From Humulus lupulus (Eukaryota > Streptophyta > Magnoliopsida > Rosales > Cannabaceae), in contig NC_084801.1 in NCBI RefSeq assembly GCF_963169125.1, forward strand, positions 115,099,061 through 115,163,060: a stretch of 64,000 nucleotides of DNA, in the 5' to 3' direction. The notes under the pieces are model-generated. The model had not been told where the DNA came from. It searched no databases and saw only the letters and a list, made by a program, of their open reading frames with translations. Shown here one piece after another: positions 22,508 to 33,573 of the stretch. The first letter of the stretch is position 1. The number at the start of each line of letters is the position of its first letter. The translations under genes were made by a program, and so were the position numbers.

Positions 22508-22941
22508 TGTATACCTTGGAGCTTGGTAAAGTATCTGCCGTGCGTCATTACGCCCTTCGGGTAACTTTCCTTCGGTGAGATATTCGAGGTGGGGGTCATC
22601 CAGGTCAGTCTGGCGTCGATCATCTCAACCTCCGCCCTGACTTCTTCTATGCTTGGTTTCTCCAAGAATTCTACCGGTACTAATCCCAAAGTCTCCGTCT
22701 CCCTGGAGGTAGCGAACTTGGCGAGGGCGTCTGCGTTGGCGTTCTGCTCCCGAGGTATCTGCTCGATTGAGCCCCGTCCGAATGCGGACAGCTCGACTTT
22801 TACCTCGGCCAGGTAAGCAGCCATCTTGGTTCCCCGTGCTTGATATTCACCTAGCACCTGGTTTACCACGAGCTGGGAATCGCTGAAGCACTGAATGGAG
22901 CTGGCCTTCAGCTCCTGGGCCACCTTTAGCCCAGCCAGCAA
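22508..22941 (-). pseudogene. Element I: second RNase H (archaeal/plant-type)
   Basis: [15 protein letters not shown] opening, [20 protein letters not shown] and [18 protein letters not shown]: the catalytic Asp pair and helix pattern of an RNase HI. It lies between the gypsy RNase H and integrase, as in Tat/Ogre elements with dual RNase H. Its first strand (about 22942-23100) is in a shifted or stopped frame. This domain is the best single marker for the lineage. Confidence 0.82.
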
Positions 22942-23254
22942 AGCTTCGTATTCGACCTCGTTGTTGGATGCCTTGAATCCGAATCTCAGCGCCGAGTGGA
23001 ATCAATGCCTTTCTGGGGATATCAAAATGATTCCAGCCCCGGAGCCGTTCTCATTAGATGAGCCATCCATGAAGATCTTCCATGACGCCTGGGCCGAGGT
23101 GACCTAGGGTGAATCTTCCACAAGATCTTCTAAGAATCCTGTGCATTCTGCCACCAAATCGGCCAGGGCCTGGCTTTTTATTGCAGTTCGTGGAGTGTAC
23201 AAAATCTTGAACTGGCTGAGCTCAATAACCCACTTCAACAGGCGTCCCGATGCT

Positions 23255-24400
23255 TCAGGTTTTTACAAAACGCCTTAAAGGTTGATCGGTTATGACGTGT
23301 ATTGAGTGGGATTGAAAATACAGCCTGACCTTTTGGGAGGTCGTGATAAGACAGAATGCCATCTTCTCCACCAACGGGTATCGAGACTCAGCCCCAAGAA
23401 GTCTCTTGCTGATGTAATAAACTGGTTTTTGAACACGGCCTTCTTCTCGGACCAATACGGCACTAGCTGCATCTTTTGTGACAGCTAGGTAAAGGAAAAT
23501 AGGCTCTCCTGCCGTTGGTTTGGACAATATGGGCGGCTCGGTCAGATGTGCTTTCAGGTCAAGGAAGGCATGTTCACAGTCCTCTATCCATTCAAACTTC
23601 TTATTCCCCCGGAGCAGGTTGTAGAATGGCAGGCACTTGTCGGTGGATTTAGAAATAAACCGATTAAGGACCGCCACCCTTCCTGTCAGGCCTTGAACGT
23701 CCTTTTGCGAACGAGGTGAGGGAAGATCGAGCAACGACGTGATCTTATCTGGGTTCGCTTCGATTCCTCTAGTGTTGACAATGAAACCTAGGAATTTTCC
23801 AAATGCGACCCCGAAAGTGCACTTCTGCAGATTAAGCCTCATGTCGTATTCTCTTAGTATCTTGAAGCATTCCTCCAGGTCGGAAACATGGTTATCAGAA
23901 GTTTTCGACTTGACCAGCATGTCGTCAACGTACACTTCCATGTTCTTCCCGATCTGGTTGGCAAACATCCTATTCACCAATCTCTGGTATGTGAACAGCA
24001 TGACCTTGTAACAATAGACGTTAGTTGGGGTCATGAAGCTAGTATCCTCCTGGTCCGCTGGATTCATGGCGATCTGATTATAGCCCGAGTACGCATCCAT
24101 AAAGGACATGAGTTCGTGCCCCGCCATGGCGTCTACCAATTGGTCGATTCTTGGCAAGGGAAAACAGTCTTTGGGGCAAGCTTTGTTCAGATCGGAGAAG
24201 TCGATGCAGGTCCGCCATTTCCCATTGGGCTTCGGGACCAACACAGGATTGATGACCCAGACTAGGAACTTAGCTTCACGGATAAAGCCGCACTTTTTGA
24301 GTCGGGCTACTTCTTCTTCTAGGGCTTCAGCTCAAGTTGTTCCCAGGCACCTCTGTTTCTGGCACTTCGCAGGCATGCTCTTATCCAAATGAAGGGTATG
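23255..24400 (-). pseudogene. Element I: reverse transcriptase and gypsy RNase H
   Basis: Motifs leftwards: VLVPKPNGKWRTCIDFSDLN (24244 down), FPLPRIDQLVDAMAG, SFMDAYSGYNQI, catalytic YVDDMLVKS (about 23920), KCTFGVAFGKFLGF and FEWIEDCEHAFLDLK, then a gypsy RNase H ending VITDQPLRR. The segment just before TYQRLVNRMF is shorter than in related elements, where a PFGLKNAGA-like block is expected. An in-frame deletion of about eight residues removes part of the palm. The RT N-terminus continues to about 24400 with a stop. Confidence 0.85.
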
Positions 24401-24466
24401 CATGATGATGCTTGGACTGATTCCCAACATGTCCTCATGTGACCATGTGAACACATCCAGGTTCTC

Positions 24467-25387
24467 CTACAGGAACTTGATCAGCTCCGCCTTCCTCTTG
24501 CCACAGAGGTTTTTCCCGAGCTTAACCATCCATGAGGGATTCTGTGGATTGACGTTTACCTCCTCGAGCTCTTCTATAGCTTGGAGCTCGGACTTATCCT
24601 CGCCTACCCTGGGGTCAATATCATCACTCAGGATGATATTTTCCCCTTCGGCGTTCCGAGTTTTTTCAATCTCAGGATTAGGCAAAGGTCCCTGAGATTC
24701 CTCTTTTCCACCTTGGATGGTCATCGTTAACTGCCCGGGTTTTAATTTTCCCTTCATGGAAATGTTGTATCATTCCCTGGTAGCAAGTTGATCGCCACGG
24801 ACCGTGCATATCCCCGTGGAAGAGGGGAATTTCAGTGCGAGGTGGAGGATGGAGGTAACGGCTTCAAAAGCTATAAGCGTAGGTCGACCTAAAATGGCAT
24901 TGTACGTGGCGGGACAGTCGATGATCACGAACTCGAGGAGTTTTGAGACCGTCCGAGGTCCCTCTTTTAAGGTGATCACCAGCTCGATTGTCCCTATTTC
25001 CACCGATCCTTCTCCAGAGAACCCATAAACCATCATGGAGGTTGCCTTCAGCTCGGCGACAGACAAACCCATCTTCTCCAGCGTGGACCGGAATAGAAGG
25101 TTTACCGAGTTGCCATTATCGACCAGCACTCTCCTAACCCTCCGATTAGCGAGCTGTACTGCTACGACCAGAGAGTCGTTATGAGGGAACTGAATGTGGC
25201 TAGCATCTTCTTCAGTAAAAATGATTGGTTGCCTCTCCAATCGCTGCTGCTTTGGCAGATACTGCTCGGGGACGAACTCCACTCCATTATGAGCCTTAAG
25301 TTCGTTGACGTACCTCTTTTGGGCACCTCTGCTCATACCAGCCAAATGAGGACCTCCAGAGATTGTGGAGATCTCTCCTCCTATCAC
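24467..25387 (-). pseudogene. Element I: protease and RT linker
   Basis: From 25387 leftwards: KRYVNELKAHNG, the retroviral-type protease signature VLVDNGNSVNLLF (normally DGGSS or DTGSS; here DNGNS), a YNAILGRPTLIAFEAVTS block, then a stop near 24768 and a linker (24757-24467) before RT. The active-site Asp is kept while the usual Gly-Ser context is altered. Cleaves the Tat polyprotein. Confidence 0.75.
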
Positions 25388-25423
25388 TGGAGGAGGGACG
25401 TCCTGATCTATCCTAGACCCAGG

Positions 25424-26752
25424 CTAACTGACCGGGACTTCCGGAGCTGGACGGCTTGCAGGAACTCTATTCCGTGCATACTGAGCCAAAGGTCCGACTC
25501 TGATGAGAGTTTCGATCTCATCCTTCAAGTGTCTACAATCATCAGTATTATGGCCAACGTCGTTGTGGAACCGGAAAAACTTGGAAGGGTCTCGCTTTCC
25601 CTTCTGGTGCTTTAACAGCTCCGGCTTCTTCCAGGGAAGGCGAGCAGAGTTTGCTAGGAAGATGTTCTCCCTAGAGTGGGTGAGCTCCGTATAAGTCACG
25701 TAGACTGGCTTAAATTTTTCTACGGACTTATTCTTCTTTGGGCCGTGCTGGTTGCCCTCCCTGCTCCCCTTTCTCTTGCCTCCACCAAACTGGTCATTTT
25801 GTGTAACGGTCTGGGTCGCTGTCATGACCTCCATTCCCACTCCAGCGGGCTGCTCAGGGACCTGGATGGTTCCTGCAGCTGAGGCTTGTGCCTCCTCCAA
25901 GATGATCCACCCCTAGAACCTATTTAGGAATTCGTTTACGGAGCTGGCTCCCTTCCTTTGTATCTCATTCCAGAGTCCCCCTCCGACGAGGATTCCAGTT
26001 CTCAAAGCCATGAGCTTGGAGCTGTCATCTGCATCTCTGGCCTGAGCAGCGACGTTTGCGAATCTGCTCAGGTAAGCCCTTAGAGGTTCGTCGGGTTGTT
26101 GCCTTACGTTTTCCAGGGTGTCGGCCTTGACGCGGGCAGCCTGGAAAGCTCGGAATGCTCTCTTGAAGTTCGTAGAGAAAGTTTTCCACGAGCTGATTGA
26201 CTGTTTCTTGCTCTGTTTGAACCACTGTCTGGCCGGCCTAGTCAATGTGGAGGGAAATATTAAACACCTCAGCTCGGGGCCAATGTTGTGGGCCATCATC
26301 AGGGTATTGAGCATACCCAGGTGATCTGACGGATCTCTGTCTCCGTTGAATTTGGACAGGTGCGACATACGGAAACCGAGCTGGTATGCCATTGCTGCTA
26401 TGCTGGGGGCGAAGAGCTCAAGTTCGTCCCCTGAATCATATTCATCTTTTTATTTTTCTGACAGGAGCTTCCTCATTAGCTCCTCCATTTGAGCCAGGCG
26501 CTCAAGGGTTTTGTCCTGATTTCCTTGGTTGTTCCGGGGCTGTTCAACAGCTCCAGATCCATTGTACACATTTGGCGGGTTATTGTCCCTCCTATCTTGA
26601 GATAGGTTATATGGGACATTCCCACTGTCGCGTACCTCGGACAGGTCTTCCCTTGGGCGAGCACGACTGCCTTTTCCTATTGGGTCTCCCCTTCGAGAGT
26701 TAAGACGATCTCGAAGGTCGCCCCTCGGGGTGGCTTGAGGACTTTGCGCCAA
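25424..26752 (-). pseudogene. Element I: gag
   Basis: Two open stretches, 26392-25913 and 25900-25424, plus an N-terminal one at 26752-26450. The capsid-like domain has DPSDHLGMLNTLMMAHN, LTRPARQWFKQSKKQSISSWKTF, ADTLENVRQQPDEPLRAYLSRF. The C-terminal domain has an unusual zinc-like motif, FRFHNDVGHNTDDCRHLKDEIE, typical of Tat gag. Stops separate the blocks at about 25905 and 26445. Confidence 0.8.
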
Positions 26753-27706
26753 GCTCAGACGTTGGCGTAGGTCTCCGCCAGAAAGGTCACTTCGGCGACT
26801 TCTGGTCCAATAGCTCCCATTTGAGAAGCTTGGAGCCCGCCTCTGGGGGTGAGGATCCGGGATTTCTCTGGGCGCCCTACTACTATGGGAAGGTCCTACG
26901 GAAGGTGGATTTCTCCTACTGCTCCCATAAGTTGGAATATCTCGGACTGGCCGAGGAGGAGACGGATATCTTATCGGTGAAGGAGGATGTCTGACCGAGG
27001 ATGCAATCCTAGTCTCGTCAGGGCGGATTAGGTTAGGTCGGGGCCGCTCGGCTCCGCCAACCTCCGGGTCCTGCGCTCGGCGGTCTGAGCGAGGTGCAGG
27101 ATGGCTAGCTGGGGCGGGCTGTCGCTATGAGCCCTCCCCGGATCTCCTTCGAGAATTCCCTCGAGCCCTCCTGGGCGCACTCGAGGGTGGAAGTGAGCTG
27201 GGAGTTGAAGTTCGGACCGATTGACTATATTGTTACTCGGCCCTAGGTAGTTCTTCAAAGGTGGTCTCTCGGTGGTGCGATGAGGGAGTAGAGTTTGATG
27301 TCGGGGGTCTGACCGACCAGCTAGGCCTGGACCGATTACCCCGGCAGGACTTATGAGTCTCGCCTTGCCCCCTTCCGATGTTAGCGTCGGTTGTAAGAGG
27401 GGGTAGTCGGGCCAACACCTCCTTAATCTACTGGTTAGCTTTTGCCAACTGACTCCTCAGCTATGAATTCTCCATTTCTACCGCCGTGTAAAAATCTGGG
27501 TTCGGATTAGGTGGCCGGGGTGCCGAACTTCCAGTGTCATCTTGGCCTATTGGCTGTTTACCCGGCCGTTGTTGAACCTCAGGGTTCTGATCATTGGAGA
27601 TGGCAGCATGATGGACCTCCTGCCCATCATGTTGGTCTGCCTCGTTACCATGTCTTGAGAAAGTGACCACCGTGGTTGGGTATTTGCGATAGCACCAATC
27701 TAACAA
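26753..27706 (-). other. Element I leader / degenerate gag N-terminus
   Basis: GC-rich sequence between PBS and gag, rich in Arg, Pro, Ser and Asp codons in the minus frames. Short open stretches are at 27706-27461, 27418-27233 and 27258-27028. It looks like the low-complexity N-terminal region of Tat gag broken by indels. No firm domain. Confidence 0.45.
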
Positions 27707-27727
27707 GCTCTCAATGAAAGCACCAAA
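27707..27727 (-). other. Element I primer binding site region
   Basis: The minus strand reads TTTGGTGCTTTCATTGAG right after the 5' LTR end (CATCAACA). A TGG-initial site here is expected for a PBS. I cannot name the tRNA with certainty. Confidence 0.55.
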
Positions 27728-27728
27728 C

Positions 27729-28480
27729 TGTTGATGCGGTTCTTCATGAACAAGTAATTAATAGAATAAGAGAATGGGATTAGTGCTAAGTAATGAACCG
27801 TAACAGATGAATGATCTTAAAATAAAATGGTGATACGAATACTTTTCTAGGTGGTTCCAAGGTTAAAATCCTTCTACTCCACCAGCCAATATTATTGCTG
27901 GTTTTCTAGTATTCTTTACAGGGTATTTCTTTACACAATAGAATCCAACCTTTTGCAACTCCCAGGGTCTCCATATTTATAGGAGAGGGCACCTGGGGGT
28001 TGGCAAGGGGGGTCATCCCGTGACCTTCTTACCCATCATGTCACTTCTGTGACATTCATGATTAATTCCTAAAACCTGACAAATGAAGTGTGGTCTAATC
28101 AATAGGTAAGGGGGATAATGGGCCGCACGGCCCAACCCAGTCGTGGGTGCCTGAACACGCACGTTTATGCTGCGTGTCCGAGAATTCAGGGATATATCAG
28201 ACACGTGATGTTTGATATATGCACGTTTACATTGCATGGCTGACTTTATAAAGGGTCACAGCTTCCAACTCAAGCACGTGCCTCGAGCTGGATGTCTTCT
28301 TAGCCCGTGGTGTCTATACTTCTGACCTGACTCCTTAGTAACCTTAGTAAGCCTTTGGTTACCTCAAGCTAAAGAGGTGAGACCTAGTAATAGCAACTTC
28401 GGGTACGTGGCATCCACGTGGCTGATATAATTATGCCATACCTCAGCTCGCTAATAGCCCGTGGAGAATTAGGGTGTACA
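27729..28480 (-). repeat. Element I 5' LTR
   Basis: 752 bp, TGTTGATGCGG...GGGTGTACA on the plus strand, followed by the target duplication GTATG at 28481-28485. About 4% different from the 3' LTR by manual comparison; the differences are mostly transitions. Confidence 0.92.
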
Positions 28481-28720
28481 GTATGTATTAGATGTAACTC
28501 ATGTGTTGAGTTACGAGGATCTGGAGCTATAGGCAGATCTCTCCTTTGCGGAACAGTCAATCCAGATATTAGAAAAAAAGGACAAGGTCTTGAGGAATAA
28601 AACTATACCTTTGGTTAAGGTATTATGGAGGAACAGCAAGGTCGAGGAAACAACCTGAGAGCTGGAGTCAGATATGCAGAGCCGGTATCCCAAGCTATTC
28701 AGGTAAATTTCGAGGATGAA
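28481..28720 (+). pseudogene. Element C: chromodomain-like C-terminus of pol
   Basis: Continues the C pol frame after element I: EQSIQILEKKDKVLRNKTIPLVKVLW followed by a WELE-like end, here with TGA for the Trp codon near 28656. The conserved core matches the last part of element F pol (62143-62328). Such C-terminal modules in chromoviruses are thought to guide integration into heterochromatin. Confidence 0.8.
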
Positions 28721-28742
28721 ATTTCTGTAAGGAGCAGATAGT

Positions 28743-31192
28743 TGTAATATCTCAAATTCCCTAATGTGGCTTAATGCCTGGATTAGGGGGCCAGGAGGGC
28801 CATAATTGATTTAATATACAATTATGTGATTAAATGCATTATTATGTGAATTATATTATGATATGATGATAATTAAATGTATGTGGGCCCACTTCTTATT
28901 AGAGGGGCATTTTCATAATTTTGGCCGATTGAGGGCATAATTGTATATTTTATGTGCATGTTTATGATTTATGGGTGAGACCACATTATTATGTGGATTT
29001 GTTCAATCTCTTCGGCATGAGACGATCCTAGGATGCAAGTTAGCGGTTTGTTCATAACGGGATTAATTACTGGGCTTGGGGTGAGTCTGGGGGTAATTTG
29101 ATGCTTAGTACATTACCGGGAATGAACGGGTAATGGGATATGATTTAATTATTATTTTAGGATATTGGGAGTAACGGAAATTGGAGGACGCTAATTATGA
29201 TTAACAGGATTGGTGAGAAATGACAGTTTTGCCCTTGGGTGGATGTGAAGGTTTTAGATGACCCTAGGGTCATTTTAGTCTTTTAGCCATTAGATATGTT
29301 TAAAGGTTGGAAGGCTTTGGATTGTTTTAACTTAGGAAAAACAGAGTACCTTCTCTCTCTCACTCTCGATCATTTCTCTCTCTCTCTCTCTCTCTCGGGT
29401 TGAACTTTTGAAGCAAATAGGAGGATTCAAGCTAGGGGATTAGGGCTTGAGAGTTTTAGATCGTGTTCAGTAATTGGAAGGGGTTTAATTTGTAATTGAG
29501 GTAAGGTTTTTACAGCTTGAAATTCTGATTATTTAATATGTTTTTAATTGGTTTGTAAGCTTGATAGTTTGATTGGGTAATTGGATATGTGGTGATGTTC
29601 TTGATGATTTAAGGCTTGGGTTTTATTGTTAAATTGGTGGAAATGTTGTGGTGATAATTGGTGGTGATTGTGGAATTGTTTGGTTGAGTTTTGATTAAGG
29701 TTTAAATTGAGAAATATGCAAGGGAGCTGGGTTCGCAGGGTCAAATCACGGCCGAGTTCATGCAAGTCGCGACTTGAATCCATTCCAGAGCCTCCCCTGG
29801 TTTCTGTCTAGCAGGCGCGTTGCGACCCTCTGGGTCAAGTCGCGGCCCGCTCGGGCTCTCTGTCTTGGGGGGGGGGGGGGGGGGGGGGGGCGTGACCCCT
29901 GGGGAGCAGGTCGCGGCCCGCCCCTCCCTTTTGTGCCAGGATGGGTTTTTAAGAGTTTTAAGCGCGAGTTTTCATTTCTTAAGGCTCGAGATCAAATCTA
30001 CTAACCGTTTTAGTAGGATTCGAGGTCCCGAGAGCGGGGTTTTAGTCCATGAACCTTTTATTACTTATTTTATTGATGGGATTTCATAATTGGTTATGAC
30101 TAGGTGACTGCTAAGGGACTTAAGGACCGATCGTTCTCAAGGGTCGTTCTTTTATTATTTCACGCTCGAACCAGAGGTAAGAAAACTGCACCCAATATGT
30201 GACATGCATGGTTATTGATGAGGCATGTTGAATGCTCTATTTATGGATATTGATTGTATTGTAAATGCCTAGCAGCTTTGCTTATTTGTGAATCGCACTG
30301 ACTTATTAGTCAGAAACGACATTGGTGTTAGTACTGGTTGTGAAGTCTTGACTTATCAATCATGATCGGCAGTAGTACTAAGCATTGGTCATATGGTATT
30401 GGCTTATGAGTCAAGAGTGGCATTAATGTGTTTAACCCAGGCTGAAATGATTAGATCTAAACAACATGAGCATTAAATGCTTGACCAACCTATTGGTTGA
30501 AGAAAACTAAAGCACTGGTCTAGTCTAAAGGCTAGTTACTTAGAGCCAGAGCCAAAAGGCTTAGGTGAATGAAACATCACATGGCTTAGGGCGCAGTGCC
30601 CCAGAGAGAGATTTATTAGTCATCTATCCAGAGAGTGGCTCATTAGTCACCTATCCAAAGAGTGACTCATTAGTCATCTACCCATAATGACTTATTATTT
30701 ATCATCTGATTAGGGCCCCAGAATCAATTATTTTAATATATATATATATATACATACAGTAATAATTTTTCTTGTTAAGCCTTGGCTCATGGGTGCTATG
30801 TGGTGCAGGTAAAGGGAAAGAAAAGCTCACCCCAACCTTGAGTGGAGAGCATAGGTGGCGGTGTGTACATATGCGGCTGCTTGACCACCACGACCAAGGT
30901 GTTTCTTGGAGGAACTAGAGGTTAACCCTATTTTTGCCGCTTAGGTCGGCAGGTTGTAACTTCTATACTGCAATGACCATTTTGGATTGTAAATAACTAT
31001 GAAAACACTCTTATGGGCCCATGTACAGTTCAACGTTTTATATAAAATATATCCATTCCTTTTGACCAAGATTTTCACCCTGGCCTATTAATAACTCCTA
31101 GATGCATGTTTATAACCTAATGACTCATTTAGCGAGTTAATCACTATTTAAAGTACACACAGTAACGGTCTTTTAGTAACCAGGGCATTACA
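28743..31192 (+). repeat. Element C 3' LTR (complete, 2450 bp)
   Basis: Begins TGTAATATCTC after the purine-rich AAGGAGCAGATAG and ends GGGCATTACA. It carries a CT-rich microsatellite (about 29351-29398), a GTCGCGAC-type palindrome cluster (29747-29917), a run of 24 G (29867-29890), TGACT/AGTCA motifs (30298-30700) and a TA microsatellite (about 30736-30753). Confidence 0.9.
29867..29890 (+). repeat. Homopolymer of 24 G
   Basis: An uninterrupted G24 run in the 3' LTR of C, within the palindrome cluster. The related solo LTR H has only G6 at the corresponding place. May be real slippage or an assembly error. Confidence 0.85.
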
Positions 31193-31253
31193 TTTACTCA
31201 AAGGTGATGCAGGGACCATGGATCCATGAAATCAAGCTCCATAAATATATAGG
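31193..31253 (-). repeat. Copia B LTR, continuation after element C
   Basis: GGACCATGGATCCATGAAAT and AAGCTCC match the D LTR near 2956-2990 (GGACCATGGGCCTATGAAAT). This is the piece displaced when C inserted. It stops at about 31253, where copia E integrase sequence begins, so roughly 1 kb of LTR B is missing. Confidence 0.72.
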
Positions 31254-31271
31254 TATTTTGTTTATTCTGTA

Positions 31272-31790
31272 TTAAAGGGATTTGATTCTATAAATACCAT
31301 AAATATATTTTAGCTTTTTGATTTTCTTGCTTGTTTGATTCTCAATGAGCTTCTTCCAAGTTACAAAAGTCTTAAAAGCTTCATCTTTTGTTTTTAGCAA
31401 GAATACCCATATCTTCCTTGAGTATTCATCTATAATAATAAGAAAGTAAATTGCTCCACCAATTGTTGAAACCTTAGAAGCACCCCATAAATATGAGTGA
31501 ATGTAGCTGAGTGGTTCACTGGTTGTATGAACACCTGTGCTGAACTTAACTCTACAACTTTTTCCATAGACACAATCTTCACAAAACTCTAGCTTTTCAT
31601 TTAGCTTCCCTTTGAGAATGTCGTGTTTTTCCAATTCTAAAAGTCCTATTTCACTCACCTGGCCCATTCTGAGATGCCATAACTTTGACTTGTTCTTATA
31701 TTCTGCATTAGTAACATTAGATGCCAAACCAATGATTTTTTTATCATTTAGAAAATACAGACCATTTCTAAATTCTCCTTTCATAACAAC
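31272..31790 (-). pseudogene. Element E: GAG-pre-integrase and integrase N-terminus
   Basis: LWHLRMGQVSEIGLLELEKH with CEDCVYGKSCRVKF forms the HHCC zinc module of copia integrase. The core begins IDEYSRKIWVFLLKTKDEAF (first Asp). The frame is lost at the truncation before the second catalytic Asp is reached. The usual DLWGP-type motif is altered to LWGAS. Confidence 0.82.
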
Positions 31791-31824
31791 TAGTGAACCT
31801 TTGATAACCTTGAGAGTTTTGTCA

Positions 31825-32112
31825 TCAATTTTTATAGTGCATCGTCTTGCTGCAAGTTCTCCAAGACAATAAGTTTCTCTTAAGATCTAGTGCAAACCTC
31901 ACATTTTGAACAACCCTTTGAACAACATCATGAAGTTTAAACGTTACTGAATTGATCCCTTGGACTGTGTAAGCTTTGTTGTCAACAATCAGAACTGTAC
32001 CTCCCTTCTTTTCTTCAAGATTGTAGAATAAATGCTTATTTGGACAAATACGGAATGAGCATCCCGAGTCTAAAATCCATTCTTGACCTGAATCAACATT
32101 TGAGACAACCAA
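31825..32112 (-). pseudogene. Element E: aspartic protease
   Basis: EWILDSGCSFRICPN (active-site DSG) followed by VLIVDNKAYTVQGI and the VRFALDLKRNLLS block; the latter is the usual protease/GAG-pre-integrase hinge. A frame break separates it from the integrase segment. Confidence 0.8.
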
Positions 32113-33000
32113 ACCATCAGCTGAATCATAACCATCGGAAGCAATGTTAACCTCACCTGTGTCTTTGTTCTTATTGTTGTTGTTTCATGATTGAGTTTGG
32201 CCTTCAATGCATATCATTCATCTCTAAAATGTCCATCTTTCTTACAATAATAACATTTCTTCTCAGTTGAGTTTCTTGATTTCGATCTTGATCTGTGATT
32301 TCCTCTGCCATGGTTCTTGAAACCTTTGTGTTCTCTCTTTTTTGACCTGCCCCTGATGAATAAGCCTTCACCACTAGACTGCCTTCTTCTGAATGTCTTT
32401 CGAATTCAATGCAGCCTTAACCTCGGACATGGTCAAAATTTTCTTACCATATAGCATAGTGTCCACAAAATGCTCATACAATTTCAGCAATGAACTCAGC
32501 AATATTATTGCTTGATCTTCATCATCTAACTTGAATCCAATATTGTTCAATAAAGAACAATCCTATTGAAGTCATCAAGGTGTTTCCTCAATTCTTTAGT
32601 ATCATCCATTCGAAGGGTATAGAGTTTCTTTTTCAAATACAACTTGTTTGCCAAAAATTTCTACATGTAAATGGTTGAAAGCTTGCTCCATAATTCCACA
32701 GTCATTTCCTCATTTGAGACTGCACGAAGAACTTCATCTCCAAGGCTCAATAAAATTGCACTATGAGCCTCAATCTGAATGTATTGCTATTTTTCTTTGT
32801 CATCTTCGAGCTTGGCTAATGCTTGACTGTCAATTGTAGCTGCATGTCCCCGATGTACCAACAATGCTTTCATTTTGATTCTCCAAAGCCCAAAATCATT
32901 ATGTCTTGTGAACTTGTTCACTTCAAACTTCACTGATGCCTTTTCTTGCAGCTTTCTTGATTTTCCAATTATGTTCTTGAATGTACCAAGGAACCTGGCT
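32113..33000 (-). pseudogene. Element E: gag
   Basis: Leftwards from the PBS: KFEVNKFTRHNDFGLW, an EEMTVELWSKL block, LANKLYLKKKLYTLRMDD and a zinc knuckle CYYCKKDGHFRDE (about 32225-32265; the last Cys is lost to a stop). Several stops and one frameshift. Copia gag (UBN2-like). Confidence 0.72.
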
Positions 33001-33013
33001 TCCTAAAACCAAT
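33001..33013 (-). other. Element E primer binding site, degraded
   Basis: The minus strand reads ATTGGTTTTAGGAAGCC right after the LTR end; compare the initiator-Met type TTGGTATCAGAGCC. Position and the flanking CAGGTTCC fit a decayed PBS. Confidence 0.5.
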
Positions 33014-33382
33014 TGTTACACACAATAGATTAGTAGTAACAAATTCAAGAAATCATCATTGAGTATCTAATGTAATCAAAACTAAACAGAGAAATTAAAG
33101 AGGTAAAATTAAAGAAACTTAGCAGAAAAAAATGGAGACACCAAATACGTGGTTCAACTCCTTTGAGAGAGCCTACATCCATGGCAGAAACATCCTTAGG
33201 CTGGTACTATCTTTATTGATTAGATTGATTACAATGACAGTAGGTACATCAGTAGCTTTATAAAGAAATCTCAGTAACTTTGAGAGACATTGCTCTCAAG
33301 AACACTCCTCTAAACTCTCACAAGAACATTGTTATAAACTCTCACAAGAAAACTCCTTACAGCTCAGAGAAAAATTCTAACA
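33014..33382 (-). repeat. Element E 5' LTR (about 369 bp)
   Basis: Plus-strand ends TGTTACACAC and TTCTAACA give matching 5-bp inverted termini TGTTA/TAACA. A TTTATAAAG box is at 33258-33266. No second copy is in the window, so the outer edge at 33382 is inferred from the terminal motif. Confidence 0.6.
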
Positions 33383-33573
33383 TTTCTTCTACATCAAACT
33401 TGTAATGAGATAGAGACTAGAATTAATAATCTTGACTGAGAGCTGTAACATAAATGAGGTTACTTGAGTCAGCTGCCAACTAGATGTGATGGGTCAAAGT
33501 GACTAGACCATAATCATCACAATACATAGATGTGAAACCGTAGTTTTGTAATAAAACATTGATCGTGAAAATA

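Larger units (their letters stand above)
15781..28480 (-). mobile_element. Element I: complete Tat/Ogre-like Ty3/gypsy element with an antisense gene
   Basis: 12,700 bp, oriented leftwards. 5' LTR 27729-28480 and 3' LTR 15781-16532, both 752 bp, with a perfect 5-bp target duplication GTATG (15776-15780 and 28481-28485). Minus-strand order: PBS-like site, leader, gag, protease, RT with gypsy RNase H, a second RNase H of the archaeal/plant type, integrase. A tandem array, an antisense gene and the polypurine tract follow. The extra RNase H and accessory region between pol and 3' LTR are hallmarks of the Tat lineage. By eye the LTRs differ at about 29 of 752 positions (roughly 4%). Pol has several stops and one RT deletion, so the copy is probably inactive. 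Confidence 0.92.
2029..31192 (+). mobile_element. Element C: Tekay/Del-like chromovirus (Ty3/gypsy), composite, hosting D, H and I
   Basis: LTRs start TGTAATATC and end ATTACA: a split 5' LTR (2029-2109 plus 7258-8521) and a full 3' LTR (28743-31192, 2450 bp). Order is LTR, PBS TGGTATCAGAGC, gag, protease, RT, RNase H, integrase, chromodomain-like tail, LTR. Flanks are TTTAT (2024-2028) and TTTAC (31193-31197), a near-perfect 5-bp target duplication, and the copia LTR sequence continues across them. Own sequence is about 11 kb; the rest is inserted D (5.1 kb), solo LTR H (2.5 kb) and element I (12.7 kb). Many stops and frameshifts make it dead. LTR halves differ visibly more than those of I or G, fitting an older insertion. 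Confidence 0.85.
31254..33382 (-). mobile_element. Element E: truncated Ty1/copia (5' LTR, gag, protease, start of integrase)
   Basis: Reads leftwards: a short 5' LTR (33014-33382), a degraded PBS, gag, zinc knuckle, protease, GAG-pre-integrase and the first half of integrase, then truncation at about 31254. RT, RNase H and 3' LTR are absent. It is a different copia lineage from A, B and D, since its LTR is only about 370 bp. Confidence 0.8.

Noticed and set aside
29774..30089. ORFs across the G24 run
   Set aside because: Low-complexity poly-Gly reading inside an LTR; no homologous frame in H.
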